From assembly GCF_048593165.1 (NCBI RefSeq), contig NZ_CP184271.1: 64,000 bases of DNA; one strand, given 5' to 3'. Shown here one piece after another: positions 18,021-26,599 of this stretch. The notes under the pieces are model-generated. The model made no database searches and was not told the DNA's origin. It saw only the letters and a program-made list of their open reading frames with translations. The DNA comes from Pectobacterium sp013449375 (GTDB lineage Bacteria > Pseudomonadota > Gammaproteobacteria > Enterobacterales > Enterobacteriaceae). Positions within the stretch are counted from its first letter, which is position 1, and the number at the start of each line of letters is the position of its first letter. The position numbers were made by a program, and so were the translations under genes.

Positions 18021-18188
18021 GTTGTCGTCTGATTTCAGGTTGAAGGGGGCATCTGATTGGGCGCAGCATCTGCATTCTAGCGCCCTTGGCGGGTTTCGTC
18101 TGCCCTGATGATGGTATCAGCGACAATTGTTTCAGCGATGCTGTTTCAGCAAAGAATGATGAAGCGCCCAGTGAGGCGCTTCGTTTTC

Positions 18189-18293
18189 TCAGGAAGCGTC
18201 TTTGCCCGCTTCATGGTTCTCCACCGCTAACGCGGTGACCAGCGCGAACGCGCAGGCCAGTAGCGTGCCGAGTATCCAGGCGAAATACCACAT
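18189..18293 (-). CDS. cydX: CydX-type small subunit of cytochrome bd oxidase
   Basis: A 34-residue single-helix protein beginning MWYFAWILGTLLACAFALV. This is the CydX/YbgT signature, and the subunit stabilises haem b595/d in bd oxidase. The true start is at 18293, with GAGGAG 6-7 nt upstream; a longer frame extending to 18413 only overlaps cydB. It follows cydB by 19 bp. Confidence 0.9.
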   Translation of the reverse strand: MWYFAWILGTLLACAFALVTALAVENHEAGKDAS

Positions 18294-18312
18294 TCTCTTT
18301 CTCCTCAAGTCG

Positions 18313-19452
18313 TTAGTAAACGGAATGCTTATTGGCTTCGATGTAGCGGGCATCAATGCGGCCAAACATTTTGTAATAACACCAACTGGTATAAAGCAGG
18401 ATGGTGGGAACAAAAATACAGGCCAGAATGGTCATCACCTGAAGCGTAAGCTGGCTGGAGGTGGCATCCCAGATAGTCAGGCTGACGTTAGGCGCGAAGC
18501 TGGAAGGCATAATGAACGGGAACAGCGTAATCCCTGCCGTCAGAATCACGCAGACAATCGTTAATGACGAGGTTAGAAAACCCCAGCCGCAGCGGTTCAG
18601 GCGCGAGAAGAGCACGGTGAACCACGGTAAAATCACGCCCAGTGCGGGGATCGTCCACAGCGCAGGATGTGCCGTAAAATTGGCTAACCAGGCGCCAGCT
18701 TGCTGCACCACTTCTTTATGCAGAGGATTAGACGGTGCGGATTTATCCATAGTAGAGGTAATCATGTAGCCGTCGATGCCCGTCTGTACCCAGAAGCCTG
18801 CCAGTAAGAAGGTGAGGCTCATCAGCACGCTGGCGATGAGGACCGTTTTTTGCGCGCGGCGCTGAAGGACGTCTGTGGTGCGCATTTGCAGGTAAATGGC
18901 GCCGTGTGCGACGATCATGGCGATACTCACAACACCCGCCAGCAATCCGAACGGGTTTAACAGGCCAAACAATCCACCGTGGTAGGTGAGACGCAAATAC
19001 ATATCGACACTCAGCGGCACGCCCTGCAACAGGTTCCCGAAGGCGACGCCGAACACCAGCGTGGGGACGAAACTGCCGATGAAAATGCCCCAGTCCCACA
19101 TATTGCGCCAGCGGTGGTTTTCCAGTTTGGAACGGTAATCAAAGCCCACTGGGCGGAAAAACAGGGCAGCCAGCACCAGAATCATCGCGAAATAGAAACC
19201 GGAAAAGGCGGCGGCATAGACCATTGGCCAGGCGGCGAACAGCGCGCCCGCGCCGGTGATGAGCCACACCTGATTGCCGTCCCAGTGCGGGGCAATGACG
19301 TTAATCATCACCCGCCGCTCGGTATCGTTTTTGCCCAGCAGACGCAGCAGAATACCTACGCCCATGTCAAAGCCGTCGGTGATGGTGAAGCCAATGAACA
19401 ACAGGCCAATCAATCCCCACCAAATCAGGCGTAGTGTTTCATAATCCAGCAT
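18313..19452 (-). CDS. cydB: Cytochrome bd ubiquinol oxidase subunit II
   Basis: A 379-residue membrane protein, the same length as E. coli CydB. Conserved elements include FTITDGFDMGVGIL, APHWDGNQVWLITGAGALFAAWP and DYRSKLENHRWRNMWDW. CydB holds the structural ubiquinone or lipid site and assembles with CydA and CydX into a quinol oxidase of high oxygen affinity. It lies 14 bp after the cydA stop. The locus sits beside fdhE and yidHG rather than tol-pal, where enterobacterial cydAB normally is, so it is probably a second copy. Confidence 0.93.
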   Translation of the reverse strand: MLDYETLRLIWWGLIGLLFIGFTITDGFDMGVGILLRLLGKNDTERRVMINVIAPHWDGNQVWLITGAGALFAAWPMVYAAAFSGFYFAMILVLAALFFRPVGFDYRSKLENHRWRNMWDWGIFIGSFVPTLVFGVAFGNLLQGVPLSVDMYLRLTYHGGLFGLLNPFGLLAGVVSIAMIVAHGAIYLQMRTTDVLQRRAQKTVLIASVLMSLTFLLAGFWVQTGIDGYMITSTMDKSAPSNPLHKEVVQQAGAWLANFTAHPALWTIPALGVILPWFTVLFSRLNRCGWGFLTSSLTIVCVILTAGITLFPFIMPSSFAPNVSLTIWDATSSQLTLQVMTILACIFVPTILLYTSWCYYKMFGRIDARYIEANKHSVY

Positions 19453-19466
19453 TATTAAGGCTCCCG

Positions 19467-21044
19467 TTACGGTTTTGCAGGTGTGGTGAGTGAGGGTGTC
19501 GCTGGCTGCTCAAAGTGGTAACGACCTGTTTTCAGGCTGCTTGGCCCCAGTCGGGCAAATTTGAACATCAGATACATTTCCGCAATCAGAAACAGCGTAT
19601 ACAGCCCGCAGATCAGCCCCATCGACAGCAGGATGTCATGTGCCTCCAGAGACGAATTGGCAATGGCGGTAGGCAGAACCTCGCCAACTGCCCACGGCTG
19701 GCGACCATACTCGGCGACGAACCAGCCGGATTCAATCGCGATCCAGGGCAAGGGAATCCCGTACAGCGCGGCGCGGTGCAGCCATTTACGCTGTCCCATG
19801 CGGCCGCGTATGACGCTCCAGAACGACAGCGCAAAAATGCCGAGCATCAGCACGCCGCAGCCCACCATCAAACGGAAAGCGACATACAGCGGTGCGACGC
19901 GAGGGATTGAGTCTTTGGTTGCCTGCTGAATCTGGTTTTCGCTGGCATTGGCGACATCATCGGTGTAGCGCTTAAGCAGCAAACCGTAGCCAAGATCGTG
20001 TTTGGCGGCTTCAAAGCGTGTGCGAACGGCGGGATCGGTGTTACCCGAACGCAGTTCCTCCAGCAGACCATAGGCCGTCATGCCGTTACGAATGCGAATC
20101 TCATGTTGCGCCATCAGGTCTTTAATGCCGACGACGGGTTTGTCGAGCGAACGTGTGGCGATGAGCCCCAGCAGGTAGGGAACGTTGATAGCGTAGTCAT
20201 TCTGCATCGTTTCCTGATTGGGGAGGGCGAACAGGGTGAAAGACGCCGGAGCGGGCTGTGTTTCCCATTCGGCTTCAATCGCGGCCAGCTTGGTTTTCTG
20301 CACATCGCCCATCACATAGCCGGATTCATCACCCAGCACGATGACAGACAGCACCGAAGCCAGACCGAAACTCGCTGCAATGGCGAACGATCGCTTGGCA
20401 AAGGCGATATCGCGGCCTCTCAGCAGATAGTAAGAGCTGATCCCGAGGACGAACATGGCGCCAGCGGTATAGCCTGCTGCCACGGTGTGCACGAATTTCA
20501 CCTGCGCCACTGGGTTCAGCACCAGTTCGGCGAAGCTCAGCATTTCCATGCGCATGGTTTCATAATTGAATTCAGCGGCAATTGGGTTTTGCATCCAGCC
20601 ATTGGCGACCAGAATCCACAGCGCGGAGAAATTGGAACCCAGCGCGACGAACCAAGTCACCAGCATATGCTGGACTTTGGTCAGACGATCCCAGCCGAAA
20701 AAGAACAGGCCGATGAGCGTGGATTCGAGGAAGAACGCCATCAACCCTTCCATCGCCAGCGGTGCGCCAAAAATATCGCCCACGTAGTGAGAATAGTAAG
20801 ACCAGTTAGTGCCGAACTGGAATTCCAACGTCAGGCCAGTTGCTACGCCCAGCGCAAAGTTGATGGCGAACAGCTTGCCCCAGAATTTGGTCATATCCTT
20901 GTAGATTTGCTTGCCGGTCAACACATACGTGGTGTTCATAATGGCCAGCAGGAAAGACAACCCCAGCGTCAGCGGGACGAAAAGAAAGTGATACATGGCG
21001 GTCAGGGCAAATTGCAGCCGCGACAGCTCGACGACATCAAACAT
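19467..21044 (-). CDS. cydA: Cytochrome bd ubiquinol oxidase subunit I
   Basis: A 525-residue haem-binding subunit. His19 (high-spin haem ligand), the histidine in KFVHTVAAGY (about 186) and the Met in FRLMVGCG (about 393) are kept. The quinol loop is long (GDVQKTKLAAIEAEWETQPAP is present), so it is the CydA/E. coli bd-I type and not the short-loop cyanide-insensitive type. Sequence is much closer to E. coli CydA than to AppC. The longest frame on the opposite strand (19998-21101) is a shadow. Confidence 0.93.
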   Translation of the reverse strand: MFDVVELSRLQFALTAMYHFLFVPLTLGLSFLLAIMNTTYVLTGKQIYKDMTKFWGKLFAINFALGVATGLTLEFQFGTNWSYYSHYVGDIFGAPLAMEGLMAFFLESTLIGLFFFGWDRLTKVQHMLVTWFVALGSNFSALWILVANGWMQNPIAAEFNYETMRMEMLSFAELVLNPVAQVKFVHTVAAGYTAGAMFVLGISSYYLLRGRDIAFAKRSFAIAASFGLASVLSVIVLGDESGYVMGDVQKTKLAAIEAEWETQPAPASFTLFALPNQETMQNDYAINVPYLLGLIATRSLDKPVVGIKDLMAQHEIRIRNGMTAYGLLEELRSGNTDPAVRTRFEAAKHDLGYGLLLKRYTDDVANASENQIQQATKDSIPRVAPLYVAFRLMVGCGVLMLGIFALSFWSVIRGRMGQRKWLHRAALYGIPLPWIAIESGWFVAEYGRQPWAVGEVLPTAIANSSLEAHDILLSMGLICGLYTLFLIAEMYLMFKFARLGPSSLKTGRYHFEQPATPSLTTPAKP

Positions 21045-21522
21045 GTTAGGCTCCTAGCGTCAGGCAGGAAAATGCTGTTATTCCGATACGTGTCGGAATA
21101 AATAGTGATGAACAAATGCGAATACATTACCGTCGACGATATTTACATACGTCGAAAATTAACTTCATTGAGTGAAGTGAGATAAGAATAAATCGTGAGT
21201 GAAACGTGCAGGGATTATAACGTGCAAAAACTAAAGGATAAATAGTACAGTTTGTTGGTTTTGTTTTTTTATCTTTAATGTTGTTATTTTGTTTTTATAC
21301 TTCAAATTCAACTTAATTTTTGGATTGTTATGCTTTTTTAAAGTAAATATTTGTAATTTTATTCTTAATATATTTCGTTGTTAAAAAATGAATTTAATTA
21401 AAATAGAACAGATTAGAGATGTGCAAATATAACAGTTTCATTTTGTCTTTAATTTTATATTTGGCGAAAATAACAATAAGGAACTTTCAGAGCTTCCCGT
21501 TCAAAGAAACGGAGATGATGCG
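21045..21522 (-). promoter_or_regulatory. AT-rich cydA upstream region with palindromes
   Basis: About 480 bp without a gene, strongly AT-rich from 21200 to 21480. TTATTCCGA (21078-21086) and TCGGAATAA (21093-21101) form a perfect palindrome 34-57 bp before the cydA start. A second palindrome, ACTTCA/TGAAGT, is at 21162-21178. Both could be operators or leader hairpins. The AT-rich part also marks the junction with the phage tail module. Confidence 0.45.
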
Positions 21523-21552
21523 GGTGTGCCGTACGTTAAAATACGGCACACC
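21523..21552 (-). terminator. Hairpin after the tail fibre assembly gene
   Basis: GGTGTGCCGTA (21523-21533) pairs perfectly with TACGGCACACC (21542-21552). It lies 30 bp past the stop of the tail module but has no clear T-run on that strand. Confidence 0.5.
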
Positions 21553-21581
21553 TTATTTATATGGTTGACTGGGGCTATCGA

Positions 21582-22199
21582 CTACGCGGAAGGCGCTTCT
21601 GGCCACATCACCGATGCGGCGGTGAGATCAAGGCGGTTCAACGCAACCAGATACCTTTTCCATTGCGTTAGCCGTTCTTGTTCTTCATCCGTGGCAATTG
21701 TTAAGTCCACGGCGTAGCTCAGTTCGGTAATGTGGGTTGTTGCCGTTGCACGCCGTGCCGCCAGTTCCTGCTGTAGGTTTTTGGTTACGGCAAGCTGCTG
21801 CGCCTCCCGATTTGTCACCCAGGCCGTTCCATCCCACTGATCGAACTCGGTGGCTGGAGGTAGAGCGGTCATATTTTCTGGTAGTTCGCCCAATTGCATC
21901 ACCGTCTGCGCCTGTCGTGTTTCCATGTTGTAGACAGTCTGGCCGCGATAGTCTGGCACCTGCTCCCACGCCTTACCGTCTGCACGACGACGCAAGGCTC
22001 TGCCAGCAGGCGGTAATTCCGGCTCGTCGGCGTAGCTGTCTGCTGGCAGGCCGACGCCCTGCATAACGTATTCATAGCTGGCGCTCTGGTATTCCCGCGT
22101 CGCTGGATTCACGTGGTAAACCGTAATCCATCCGGTATCGATGGCTAATCCGTGCTCGTTCAGTTCTGCGTTTTTGATTTGTGTTGAATAGTGGCTCAT
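21582..22199 (-). CDS. Phage tail fibre assembly protein (Tfa-like)
   Basis: A 205-residue protein of the Tfa/gpG family, chaperones that help tail fibres trimerise. It has the usual N-terminal part with PATREYQSASYEYVMQGVGLPADSY and a C-terminal coiled segment ending in YLVALNRLDLTAASVMWPEAP, typical of this group. Its ATG shares one base with the fibre stop (TAATG), a standard coupled arrangement. Confidence 0.88.
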   Translation of the reverse strand: MSHYSTQIKNAELNEHGLAIDTGWITVYHVNPATREYQSASYEYVMQGVGLPADSYADEPELPPAGRALRRRADGKAWEQVPDYRGQTVYNMETRQAQTVMQLGELPENMTALPPATEFDQWDGTAWVTNREAQQLAVTKNLQQELAARRATATTHITELSYAVDLTIATDEEQERLTQWKRYLVALNRLDLTAASVMWPEAPSA

Positions 22200-24343
22200 T
22201 ATGCTGCTCTCACGATGTAGTTAAAGGCGATATTGCGGGGGCGGGTTTCTGTATCGCCCGCTGGTGATGTGACACTGTCGTAATAGAGCCACATCCTATT
22301 GTCTGAATCTGTTCCCTGTGAACCTATGCCATTGTTGTAATTCAGTGGCGCAGTCTCTGAATATGCAACGTTAATACCATTGCCGTTCTCAATGTAATAG
22401 CGATCCCGGTACTCATGAACGTGACTCTGAATAGTATTTCCCTGCGCTGACAGCAGCGCACGGCTCGTATCAACACCGCGCCCATCATCCCAGCCGCGCA
22501 CGAATTCGCCGCGCAAATCAGGTAGGAAACCGCTGGGATAGCGCGATGCCAGAACAGGGTATTGTGCCGTATCAAACTGCTGGCCGTTGCATTTTAGCCA
22601 GCCAGCAGGGGCGACAGCGCTGGGGAATGGCAGCGGGATGCCTGCCAGCTCAGATGCCTGCATAGCGCCGATTGCTTGCGGCGTTAGGTTTCCTGAGTGA
22701 TACAAGTGAACGGGCGGAATCCACCCTGTTGAATGTCGTTTACGCAGTGTGAAATAGTTATAGTCCTGTGATGTCATGTTCTCATCTGCGAGAATCCAAC
22801 CCCATTCTGTGCCATCTCCTTCCCCCGCTCTATGACGTACTGACAAAAACGATGCCCAGCCGTTATTTTCAAATTCAACAGAACCGCATAGGTTGTTGTT
22901 TGAACGGTCGCAAACATAGAGCCAGTCAGCAATAGTTGCGAATTTTGATGTTATTGCGTTTCCGACCGCACCTGTTGTCATTCCGCTGCCGCCATGCTCT
23001 TTGCGCAGCGGTAACGTAAATTCATTCTCAGTCCACACTCGCGCATAATTAACAAGTAACTGGCTCGCCAGAAAATTAACCAATGATAATGTTTCCCCAT
23101 CCAACGGTGGTATTACAGCCATTCGAGCGTTGTAGTCAGTTGTCGGTTTTCCATCTGTATGAAAATCAACATAGCAATAGGATGGGGCGCCGTTCGTTCC
23201 GCCGTACTCGATTACATAGTCACCATCCACATTAGGTTCATTGATTTCAATGATTCGAGTCGGGATGCGAGTTGTGCTGGCATGAGACACGACAGGCGTT
23301 ACCCAGCCTTGCCAATTACCATTACTCAATACAACACATGCAGTTCGGGACGGATTAGTCACATCGACAATGCTCAGTACGCCGAACCCGTCAGCCGATG
23401 ATTTCCATTCAATAATGCTCGGGCCAAAACCAGCAGGTAACCCCGTCACGTTAGCGGAATCGCATTGATACAAGTCTGACGGGCGGTTCGCTTTAAAATA
23501 GTCCTGAATATTGACGCCGCTTAATTGCACGGCTTTTCCGCCCCATGCCGATTCAATTATCCCGATGTTTTTACGGAACAATGCAGGATTGGGGATATCC
23601 GCCCCGTTCTGATCTTTTGCCAGTTTCCCCGCCAGCGCATTCAACACCGTGGTGCTGAAGCTCGGATCATTCCCTAACGCATTTGCCAGCTCTTGCAGCG
23701 TATCCAGTGCCGCAGGGGAACCGTTGATCAATGCGGCTACGGCGGATTTTACAAACGCAGTGGTCGCCAATTGCGTGTTATTAGCACCGGCAGCAGCTGT
23801 TGGGGCGGTTGGGGTGCCTGTGAATGTCGGGCTCGCTTTCGGCGCGTATTGGGGATGTGCATCAAGTGTTGATGCATGAGCATTCAGCTTACTGGCCGCG
23901 TCAGTTTTCACCTCAGCAATCGCATTCAAGATGGTTGTGCTGAAGTTCGGGTCGTTGCCTAGCGCATTTGCCAACTCTTGCAGCGTATCCAGTGCTGCCG
24001 GAGAACCATTGATCAGTGCGGCAATGGCCGTTTTCACAAATGCTGTGGTGGCAATTTGCGTGTTGTTTGCTGTCTGCGCGGTGGTGGGCGCGGTGGGCGT
24101 TCCAGTGAAAGCAGGGCTCGCTTTCGGGGCATATTGTGAATGCGGGTCGCTGGCGGTGAGGTGCTTTTGCAAATTCTCGCCTGTGTTTTCCTGCATTTTT
24201 TTCAGGTACGCCGTACGGCTGGCTAACTGCTCAGCCTGACGGTTGGAGATGCCTCCAGGGCCTGCGACAACGGGATCCGATGTCTCAAGCTGATAAATGC
24301 CATCAATCCAGCTTTCTTGTTCAGATAAATTCGCCATTTTCAT
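22199..24343 (-). CDS. Phage tail fibre / tail-collar protein
   Basis: A 714-residue fibre. The N-terminal 60 residues are attachment-like. Residues about 45-235 hold two tandem copies of a 95-residue unit containing YAPKASPxFTGTPTAPT and AALDTLQELANALGNDP. The middle part is less conserved, and the C-terminal tail-collar domain has PSAVAPAGWLKCNGQQFD, LPDLRGEFVRGWDDGRGVD and RPRNIAFNYIVRA. Proteins of this kind bind cell-surface polysaccharide in phages and in tailocins such as carotovoricin. The start follows AGGA by 5 nt. Confidence 0.9.
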   Translation of the reverse strand: MKMANLSEQESWIDGIYQLETSDPVVAGPGGISNRQAEQLASRTAYLKKMQENTGENLQKHLTASDPHSQYAPKASPAFTGTPTAPTTAQTANNTQIATTAFVKTAIAALINGSPAALDTLQELANALGNDPNFSTTILNAIAEVKTDAASKLNAHASTLDAHPQYAPKASPTFTGTPTAPTAAAGANNTQLATTAFVKSAVAALINGSPAALDTLQELANALGNDPSFSTTVLNALAGKLAKDQNGADIPNPALFRKNIGIIESAWGGKAVQLSGVNIQDYFKANRPSDLYQCDSANVTGLPAGFGPSIIEWKSSADGFGVLSIVDVTNPSRTACVVLSNGNWQGWVTPVVSHASTTRIPTRIIEINEPNVDGDYVIEYGGTNGAPSYCYVDFHTDGKPTTDYNARMAVIPPLDGETLSLVNFLASQLLVNYARVWTENEFTLPLRKEHGGSGMTTGAVGNAITSKFATIADWLYVCDRSNNNLCGSVEFENNGWASFLSVRHRAGEGDGTEWGWILADENMTSQDYNYFTLRKRHSTGWIPPVHLYHSGNLTPQAIGAMQASELAGIPLPFPSAVAPAGWLKCNGQQFDTAQYPVLASRYPSGFLPDLRGEFVRGWDDGRGVDTSRALLSAQGNTIQSHVHEYRDRYYIENGNGINVAYSETAPLNYNNGIGSQGTDSDNRMWLYYDSVTSPAGDTETRPRNIAFNYIVRAA
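23639..24208 (-). repeat. Two tandem 285-bp units in the tail fibre gene
   Basis: The segments 23639-23923 and 23924-24208 are diverged copies with a period of 285 bp (95 codons), kept in frame. Such collagen- or collar-like repeats lengthen the fibre shaft. Confidence 0.8.
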
Positions 24344-24586
24344 GCGTTCCTATGAGTGATGATAGTGCCACGATGCGACATCGCCGTATTTCTGTCTGTT
24401 TCTACGCCGATGTCAGCATTGTGCCGATGGCTATAAAACAGTTTTAGTGACGATGAAGAGCGTACCGTTTGCGGTGCGGCGGGTTTAGTAACGGAGTTTA
24501 AAAATTGAGGTGAAACGGACGCAGAAACGGCAGTCACCGTGCGGATGCTATGTCCTTGCTTCCCAATCAATATGAGCCGAGGTGAC

Positions 24587-24602
24587 TGGCGCGCTAATTG
24601 CA
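24587..24602 (+). promoter_or_regulatory. Candidate sigma-54 promoter of nasR
   Basis: TGGCGC-N5-TTGCA has the GG and GC dinucleotides at -24/-12 spacing. It would place the transcript start near 24613, ahead of GGAGAG (about 24626) and the nasR ATG. It fits nitrogen control of the locus; one mismatch to the best consensus. Confidence 0.55.
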
Positions 24603-24637
24603 TATTTCCGAGCAGGGTTTTTTCTGGAGAGACAGCG

Positions 24638-25927
24638 ATGGTGGCGGAGCCTTCAACGACAATTCGATTTTTACTTGCCTCGCGCCAGTGTGAGCTGAAC
24701 AGCCTGCGCTACTTGCTGCAAAGTGGTGAACTGGTGGGGAAAATCAGCCAACTCGTGCATCTATTGCAGCGCGAGCGGGGAACGGCCAACCTGTTTCTGT
24801 GCTCCGACGGCCGCTTTTTCGCTGACGAACTGGCGCTACGTGAGAAAGACGTGCAGGCGGCGCAGACGCATTTGATGACGCATCTGGCCGGATTGGAAAA
24901 AATGACGGCGGAATTGCCGCAGGCGAGCCGTCTGTTCAGCCGTGTCGCCAGCGTAGTCTATGCGCTGAGCCTGCTGCCCGCGCTGCGCCAGCAGATTCGC
25001 CAGCGCTTGTTACCTCAGCCGCAGGCGATGACATTTTTCAACGATATTGTCCGTAATCTGCTGGCGTTGGTTTTTGAGGTGTCGGATACGGCAGCCGATC
25101 CGGGGATTTCCCGCGCGCTGATTGCCATGTTCAGTTTTATGCAGGGAAAAGAGCTGGCAGGGCAGGAGCGTGCGGTTGGCGCGGCGGCCTATGGTGCGGG
25201 CAGTGTTGATGAGGAAACCCGGCAAAAGCTGCTGGATTTAATTGAACGACAGGAGCGCTGTTTCGATACCTTTCTCAGTTTTAGCGATGAAGAAAACCAG
25301 CAGCGTTGGAATGCTATTGCGATAGACAGCGAATTTGAGCGCCTGCGCCGCATTGTGTGCACCCGCAGCCCGATAGAAAAGCTGTCGGAGGCCGATAGTC
25401 TGCACTGGTTTTCGATTGCCACGCGGCGCATCGATGAAATGAAGCAGATGGAAGATGAGCTTGAGCAGACGCTGATGCAGCGCTGCCGTACCCGTATTGC
25501 GGCAGCGGAGAAGGCATGCCGCGATCAACGGGCGGATCTCGAAGAACTGATGGCGCAGCAGGAGAAGGACGATCCTGGCTATTCAATATTTATCGCCGGT
25601 CATGATGTGGAAGGGCAGAACGCCCCTCCCGGCTGGCTACATAGCGATGGCGTGAGCCCACAGCTGGGACGATCGCTGCTGTCGCTGGTGCAGCAACAAT
25701 CGCGGCGCTTACAGGCACAGGATCATGAACTGGCTGCGCTGCGAGCCACGTTGAATGAAAGAAAGCAGATCGATCGCGCGAAAGGTTTGCTGATGCAGCA
25801 TCGTGGATTAAGCGAAGAGGAGGCCTACAAAACCCTGCGCCGCATGGCGATGAGCCAGAATAAAAAGCTGATCGACATCGCCACCGCGATGCTCGCGGTA
25901 GCCGATGTATTCGGGGATACCCCTTAA
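24638..25927 (+). CDS. nasR: Nitrate-responsive transcription antiterminator NasR
   Basis: A 429-residue protein with an N-terminal all-helical NIT domain for nitrate/nitrite sensing (about residues 30-330) and a C-terminal ANTAR RNA-binding domain (DRAKGLLMQHRGLSEEEAYKTLRRMAM and following). In Klebsiella, nitrate-bound NasR binds the nasF leader RNA and prevents termination. The ATG at 24638 has GGAGAG 6-9 nt upstream; an earlier in-frame ATG at 24539 would add unrelated residues. It is convergent in function with the leader terminator 580 bp downstream. Confidence 0.93.
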   Translation: MVAEPSTTIRFLLASRQCELNSLRYLLQSGELVGKISQLVHLLQRERGTANLFLCSDGRFFADELALREKDVQAAQTHLMTHLAGLEKMTAELPQASRLFSRVASVVYALSLLPALRQQIRQRLLPQPQAMTFFNDIVRNLLALVFEVSDTAADPGISRALIAMFSFMQGKELAGQERAVGAAAYGAGSVDEETRQKLLDLIERQERCFDTFLSFSDEENQQRWNAIAIDSEFERLRRIVCTRSPIEKLSEADSLHWFSIATRRIDEMKQMEDELEQTLMQRCRTRIAAAEKACRDQRADLEELMAQQEKDDPGYSIFIAGHDVEGQNAPPGWLHSDGVSPQLGRSLLSLVQQQSRRLQAQDHELAALRATLNERKQIDRAKGLLMQHRGLSEEEAYKTLRRMAMSQNKKLIDIATAMLAVADVFGDTP

Positions 25928-26400
25928 GAGGTATATGCACATGAACTGTGCGTGTTCTGCCAGTTAGCGGTGCAAGACGCCGTCTTGTGAAGAGGAAATC
26001 GTGGAATAAATAGCGGAGTCACTGAGGGGGGGAAGTGGTTTCGTGCGTAGCGGGTTCTCGCTGTCGTTGTGTTGTGATGAGCGTAAATAACGCTGAAGGA
26101 AAAACAGTCTTAGGATGAGCGGCAGGGAAGCCGCGAAAGCCGTTGCCGCGTCGGGAACGCGTCAACGGCGGTCCGTTAAGAGGCTGTTTTTTCTGAAGGT
26201 ATCGCGTAGCGACGTTATTTCTCGCGAAAAAGCCGCGGGTCACGGGGCGGCGGCGACTGAGCGCCCCGTGTCGGGCGCGTGCTACGGCGTAGCATAGAAA
26301 TGGCAATATTCTCGCGCACGAAATAATCATCATAATTTACATGTGGTTACCGAAATTTCAGTTCACGTCTTGGTTAATCCATCCCCCTCGGCAATATGTA
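25928..26400. other. Long nasR-nasF spacer with structured GC-rich segment
   Basis: No credible gene. CAAGAC/GTCTTG (25973-25987) is a small hairpin. From about 26090 to 26290 the DNA is GC-rich and structured, including CACGGGGCG/CGCCCCGTG (26241-26270). It looks like a dispersed intergenic repeat element inserted in the spacer, but no second copy is visible here. Confidence 0.4.
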
Positions 26401-26413
26401 AAACTGTGACATC

Positions 26414-26429
26414 TGGCACAAACCTTGCT
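26414..26429 (+). promoter_or_regulatory. Sigma-54 promoter of the nas operon
   Basis: TGGCAC-AAACC-TTGCT matches the RpoN -24/-12 consensus essentially perfectly. It predicts a start at about 26440 and hence a 160-nt leader before nasF, as in Klebsiella, where this promoter is NtrC-dependent. Confidence 0.88.
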
Positions 26430-26503
26430 TTAACTCATTAGCAACAACCAAACATTCATAATGCGTTTCGGGCCAATGGCGGTGCGGAAGGTGTTAATCG
26501 GAC

Positions 26504-26562
26504 AACGGCGTCCATAAGCGTGCAGATTCTGCATGGGCTTGTGGACGCCGTTTTTGTTTTTT
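26504..26562 (+). terminator. Attenuator terminator in the nasF leader
   Basis: AACGGCGTCCATAAGC (26504-26519) pairs with GCTTGTGGACGCCGTT with one G-T pair. A small TGCA/TGCA hairpin sits inside the loop and TTTTTGTTTTTT follows. Placed between the promoter and nasF, it is the expected target of NasR antitermination. The upstream ANTAR-binding hairpin, expected within 26440-26500, I cannot define with confidence. Confidence 0.88.
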
Positions 26563-26599
26563 ACCGCCTGAAAAGGTGTTTTGCGCAAGGGTGCCGTTG

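Larger units (their letters stand above)
21582..24343 (-). mobile_element. Orphan phage tail fibre module
   Basis: Two phage-type genes (tail fibre and its assembly chaperone) stand alone between the bd oxidase operon and nasR. No other virion, lysis, integrase or invertase gene is visible on either side, so this is a cargo fragment or a prophage remnant rather than a full prophage. Confidence 0.7.

Noticed and set aside
19998..21101. Long (367-codon) plus-strand frame opposite cydA
   Set aside because: It mirrors the cydA codons, is rich in Gln/His/Arg as such shadows are, and has no family similarity or ribosome site.
23639..24208. Repeats considered as a CRISPR-like array
   Set aside because: Period is 285 bp, copies are diverged and coding; they are protein repeats in a tail fibre.
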